Source: Piscinibacter sp.
Lineage (GTDB): Bacteria > Pseudomonadota > Gammaproteobacteria > Burkholderiales > Burkholderiaceae_C
DNA: 64,000 nt
Assembly: GCA_019635485.1 (NCBI GenBank)
Contig: JAHBZL010000004.1
Coordinates: 62,001-126,000, forward strand
Direction: 5' to 3'
Position 1 is the stretch's first letter. Each line of letters starts with the position of its first letter. Below are positions 62,691 to 64,000 of the stretch, piece by piece. The notes beneath the pieces were generated by a model that ran no database searches, was not told where the DNA came from, and saw only the letters and a list, made by a program, of their open reading frames with translations. The translations under genes were made by a program, and so were the position numbers.

Positions 62691-63139
62691 CTCCGCCCAC
62701 GCCCCCGCGCCATCCCGACCCGCGTGCCACGCGGCTGGTGGCGTTCTTCGAGGCCCTCTCACCCTCGGACCTGGTCCGGCTGCCGCGCTACTACGCCGCC
62801 GACGCGCGCTTCAAGGACCCGTTCAACGAGGTGCAGGGCGTCGGCGCCGTGCAGCAGGTGTTCGCGCACATGTTCGAGGCGCTGGACGAACCGCGGTTCA
62901 TCGTGCGCGACATCCTCGTCCAGGGCGACCAGTGTTTCCTGACCTGGGACTTCGTGTTCCGAATGCGCCGCCACGTGCGCGGCGAGCAGGTCGTGCGCGG
63001 CGCTTCGCACCTGCACTTCGACGCCCAGGGCCTGGTGCTGATGCACCGCGACTACTGGGACGCGGCCGAGGAGCTGTACGAGAAGCTGCCCGCGCTCGGC
63101 GCGCTGATGCGCTGGCTGAAGCGGCGGGCGCGCGGCTGA
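62687..63139 (+). CDS. NTF2-like (SnoaL-type) protein
   Basis: A 150-residue protein with a cone-shaped NTF2-like fold pattern: FFEALSPSDLVRLPRYYAADARFKDPFNEVQG at the start, TWDFVFRMRRH and HLHFDAQGLVLMHRDYWDAAEELY later. Members act as isomerases or binding proteins, and here no catalytic residues can be assigned. It is the last gene of the cluster and ends 3 bases before the convergent corA stop. Confidence 0.85.
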   Translation: MTPPTPPRHPDPRATRLVAFFEALSPSDLVRLPRYYAADARFKDPFNEVQGVGAVQQVFAHMFEALDEPRFIVRDILVQGDQCFLTWDFVFRMRRHVRGEQVVRGASHLHFDAQGLVLMHRDYWDAAEELYEKLPALGALMRWLKRRARG

Positions 63140-63142
63140 GCC

Positions 63143-64000
63143 TCAGCGCAGCCAGCCCTTGCGCCGGAAGTAGATGAAGGGCGCCGCGACCGACGCGATC
63201 ATCAGACCGAGCGCGAACGGGTAGCCGTAGCGCCAGTTGATCTCCGGCATGGCCTGGAAGTTCATGCCGTAGATGCTCGCGATCAGCGTCGGGGGCAGCA
63301 GCGCCACGCTGGCCACCGAGAAGATCTTGATGATCTTGTTCTGGTTGATGTTGATGAAGCCGACGGTGGCATTCATCAGGAAGTTGATCTTGTCGAACAG
63401 GAAGGTCGTGTGCGAATCGAGCGAGTCGATGTCGCGCAGGATCTGGCGCGCCTCCTCGAACTGCTCGGCATTCAGCAGCCGGCTGCGCATCATGAAGCTG
63501 ACCGCGCGGCGCGTGTCCATCACGTTGCGCCGGATGCGCCCGTTCAGGTCCTCCTCGCGCGCGATCGCGGCCAGCGCCTCGCCGGCCACCTGGTCGTTGA
63601 CGTCCTGCTTGAGCACGCGCGCGCTGACGGCCTCGAGGCTGTCGTACACGCCCTCGAGCGCGTCGGCGCTGTACTCGGCGTCGGCGTCGTAGAGCTTGAG
63701 CAGCACGTCCTTCGCGTCCTCGATCAGCGCGGGGATGCGGCGCGCGCGCAGGCGCAGCAGGCGGAACACCGGCAGGTCCTCGCCGTGCACCGAGAACAGC
63801 ACGTTCTTGTAGAGGATGAAGGCGACACGCACGTTGCGCGAGCGCTCCTCGTCGTCGATCAGGAAGTCGGAGCGGATGTGCAGCTCGCCGTTGTCCTCCT
63901 CGTAGAAGCGCGCGGACTCCTCGAGGTCGTCGTCGACCACGTCGACCGGGATGCTCAGGCCGAAGTGCTCGGACACCCAGCGCTTTTCCTCCGACGACGG
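63143..64000 (-). CDS. corA: CorA-family magnesium/cobalt transporter (partial, 5' end outside window)
   Basis: The reading frame is open to the window edge, so the start is missing; about 285 C-terminal residues are present. The long cytoplasmic helical domain is followed by two C-terminal membrane helices with the signature YGMNF between them and the basic FRRKGWLR end. It forms pentameric Mg2+/Co2+ channels in the inner membrane. A GTG inside the visible part is not the start because similarity continues upstream of it. Confidence 0.93.
   Translation of the reverse strand, partial: PSSEEKRWVSEHFGLSIPVDVVDDDLEESARFYEEDNGELHIRSDFLIDDEERSRNVRVAFILYKNVLFSVHGEDLPVFRLLRLRARRIPALIEDAKDVLLKLYDADAEYSADALEGVYDSLEAVSARVLKQDVNDQVAGEALAAIAREEDLNGRIRRNVMDTRRAVSFMMRSRLLNAEQFEEARQILRDIDSLDSHTTFLFDKINFLMNATVGFININQNKIIKIFSVASVALLPPTLIASIYGMNFQAMPEINWRYGYPFALGLMIASVAAPFIYFRRKGWLR

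Overview
The window looks like ordinary chromosome from a high-GC betaproteobacterium, most likely Burkholderiales of the Rubrivivax / Leptothrix / Ideonella type. That placement is inferred from base composition, codon use and gene content (exosortase B with EpsD and EpsI, a Kor-type 2-oxoacid:acceptor oxidoreductase, a TIGR02099-type YhdP protein, divergent yhdP/glnE). No rRNA, tRNA, CRISPR array, phage or insertion sequence was recognised. Genes are tightly packed; many neighbours overlap by 4 bases (ATGA or GTGA), and only one gap exceeds 300 bases.

Layout. 0-5.7 kb: birA, a SPOR-like protein, then a three-gene unit with a small lipoprotein and two tandem subtilisin-family proteases, both ending in a GlyGly-CTERM sorting tail. 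5.8-11.8 kb: gapA, tkt, speD, a hemerythrin, murU and a frame-broken aldo/keto reductase. 11.9-18.8 kb: a membrane protein facing a five-gene unit encoding an SPFH/SHOCT protein, a double zinc-ribbon DUF4178 protein, a very short DUF350 protein, a membrane-fused spermidine-synthase-like enzyme and an exported flavin amine oxidase. This unit is the best candidate here for an undescribed system. 18.9-22.1 kb: a minimal exosortase B locus (epsD, xrtB, epsI) with its own PEP-CTERM target gene. 22.3-30.2 kb: a UbiH-like monooxygenase, then a fructose-type ABC uptake operon with a ROK regulator and a RbsD/FucU mutarotase, divergent from a fructokinase across a perfect 12-base-arm palindrome, then an AEC transporter. 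30.2-38.6 kb: MHYT protein, proA, queC, lemA, a hypothetical protein and a DUF3999/DUF2339 membrane pair. 38.8-43.5 kb: a KorC-like electron-transfer protein with KorA and KorB. 43.5-53.4 kb: nitrilase-type amidase, YhdP-like protein, glnE, a rhombosortase, an EamA transporter and the heptose-1-phosphate adenylyltransferase. 53.4-63.1 kb: a diiron protein and a MerR regulator with a B12-binding domain, divergent from a glutathione peroxidase and a seven-to-eight-gene lipid-modification cluster (FAD oxidoreductase, DUF1365, cyclopropane-fatty-acid synthase, chalcone-isomerase-like, MFS carrier, DUF3833, SDR, NTF2-like). The window ends inside corA.

How parts fit together. Two C-terminal protein-sorting systems coexist: exosortase/PEP-CTERM (18.9-22.1 kb) and rhombosortase/GlyGly-CTERM (enzyme at 51.4 kb, two substrates at 1.6-5.3 kb). 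The B12-type MerR regulator beside a peroxidase and lipid-modifying genes suggests a light or singlet-oxygen response. speD can supply the aminopropyl donor for the spermidine-synthase-like enzyme about 5 kb away. Several genes have a -10-like hexamer 6-8 bases before the ATG and no Shine-Dalgarno sequence, which suggests leaderless transcripts.
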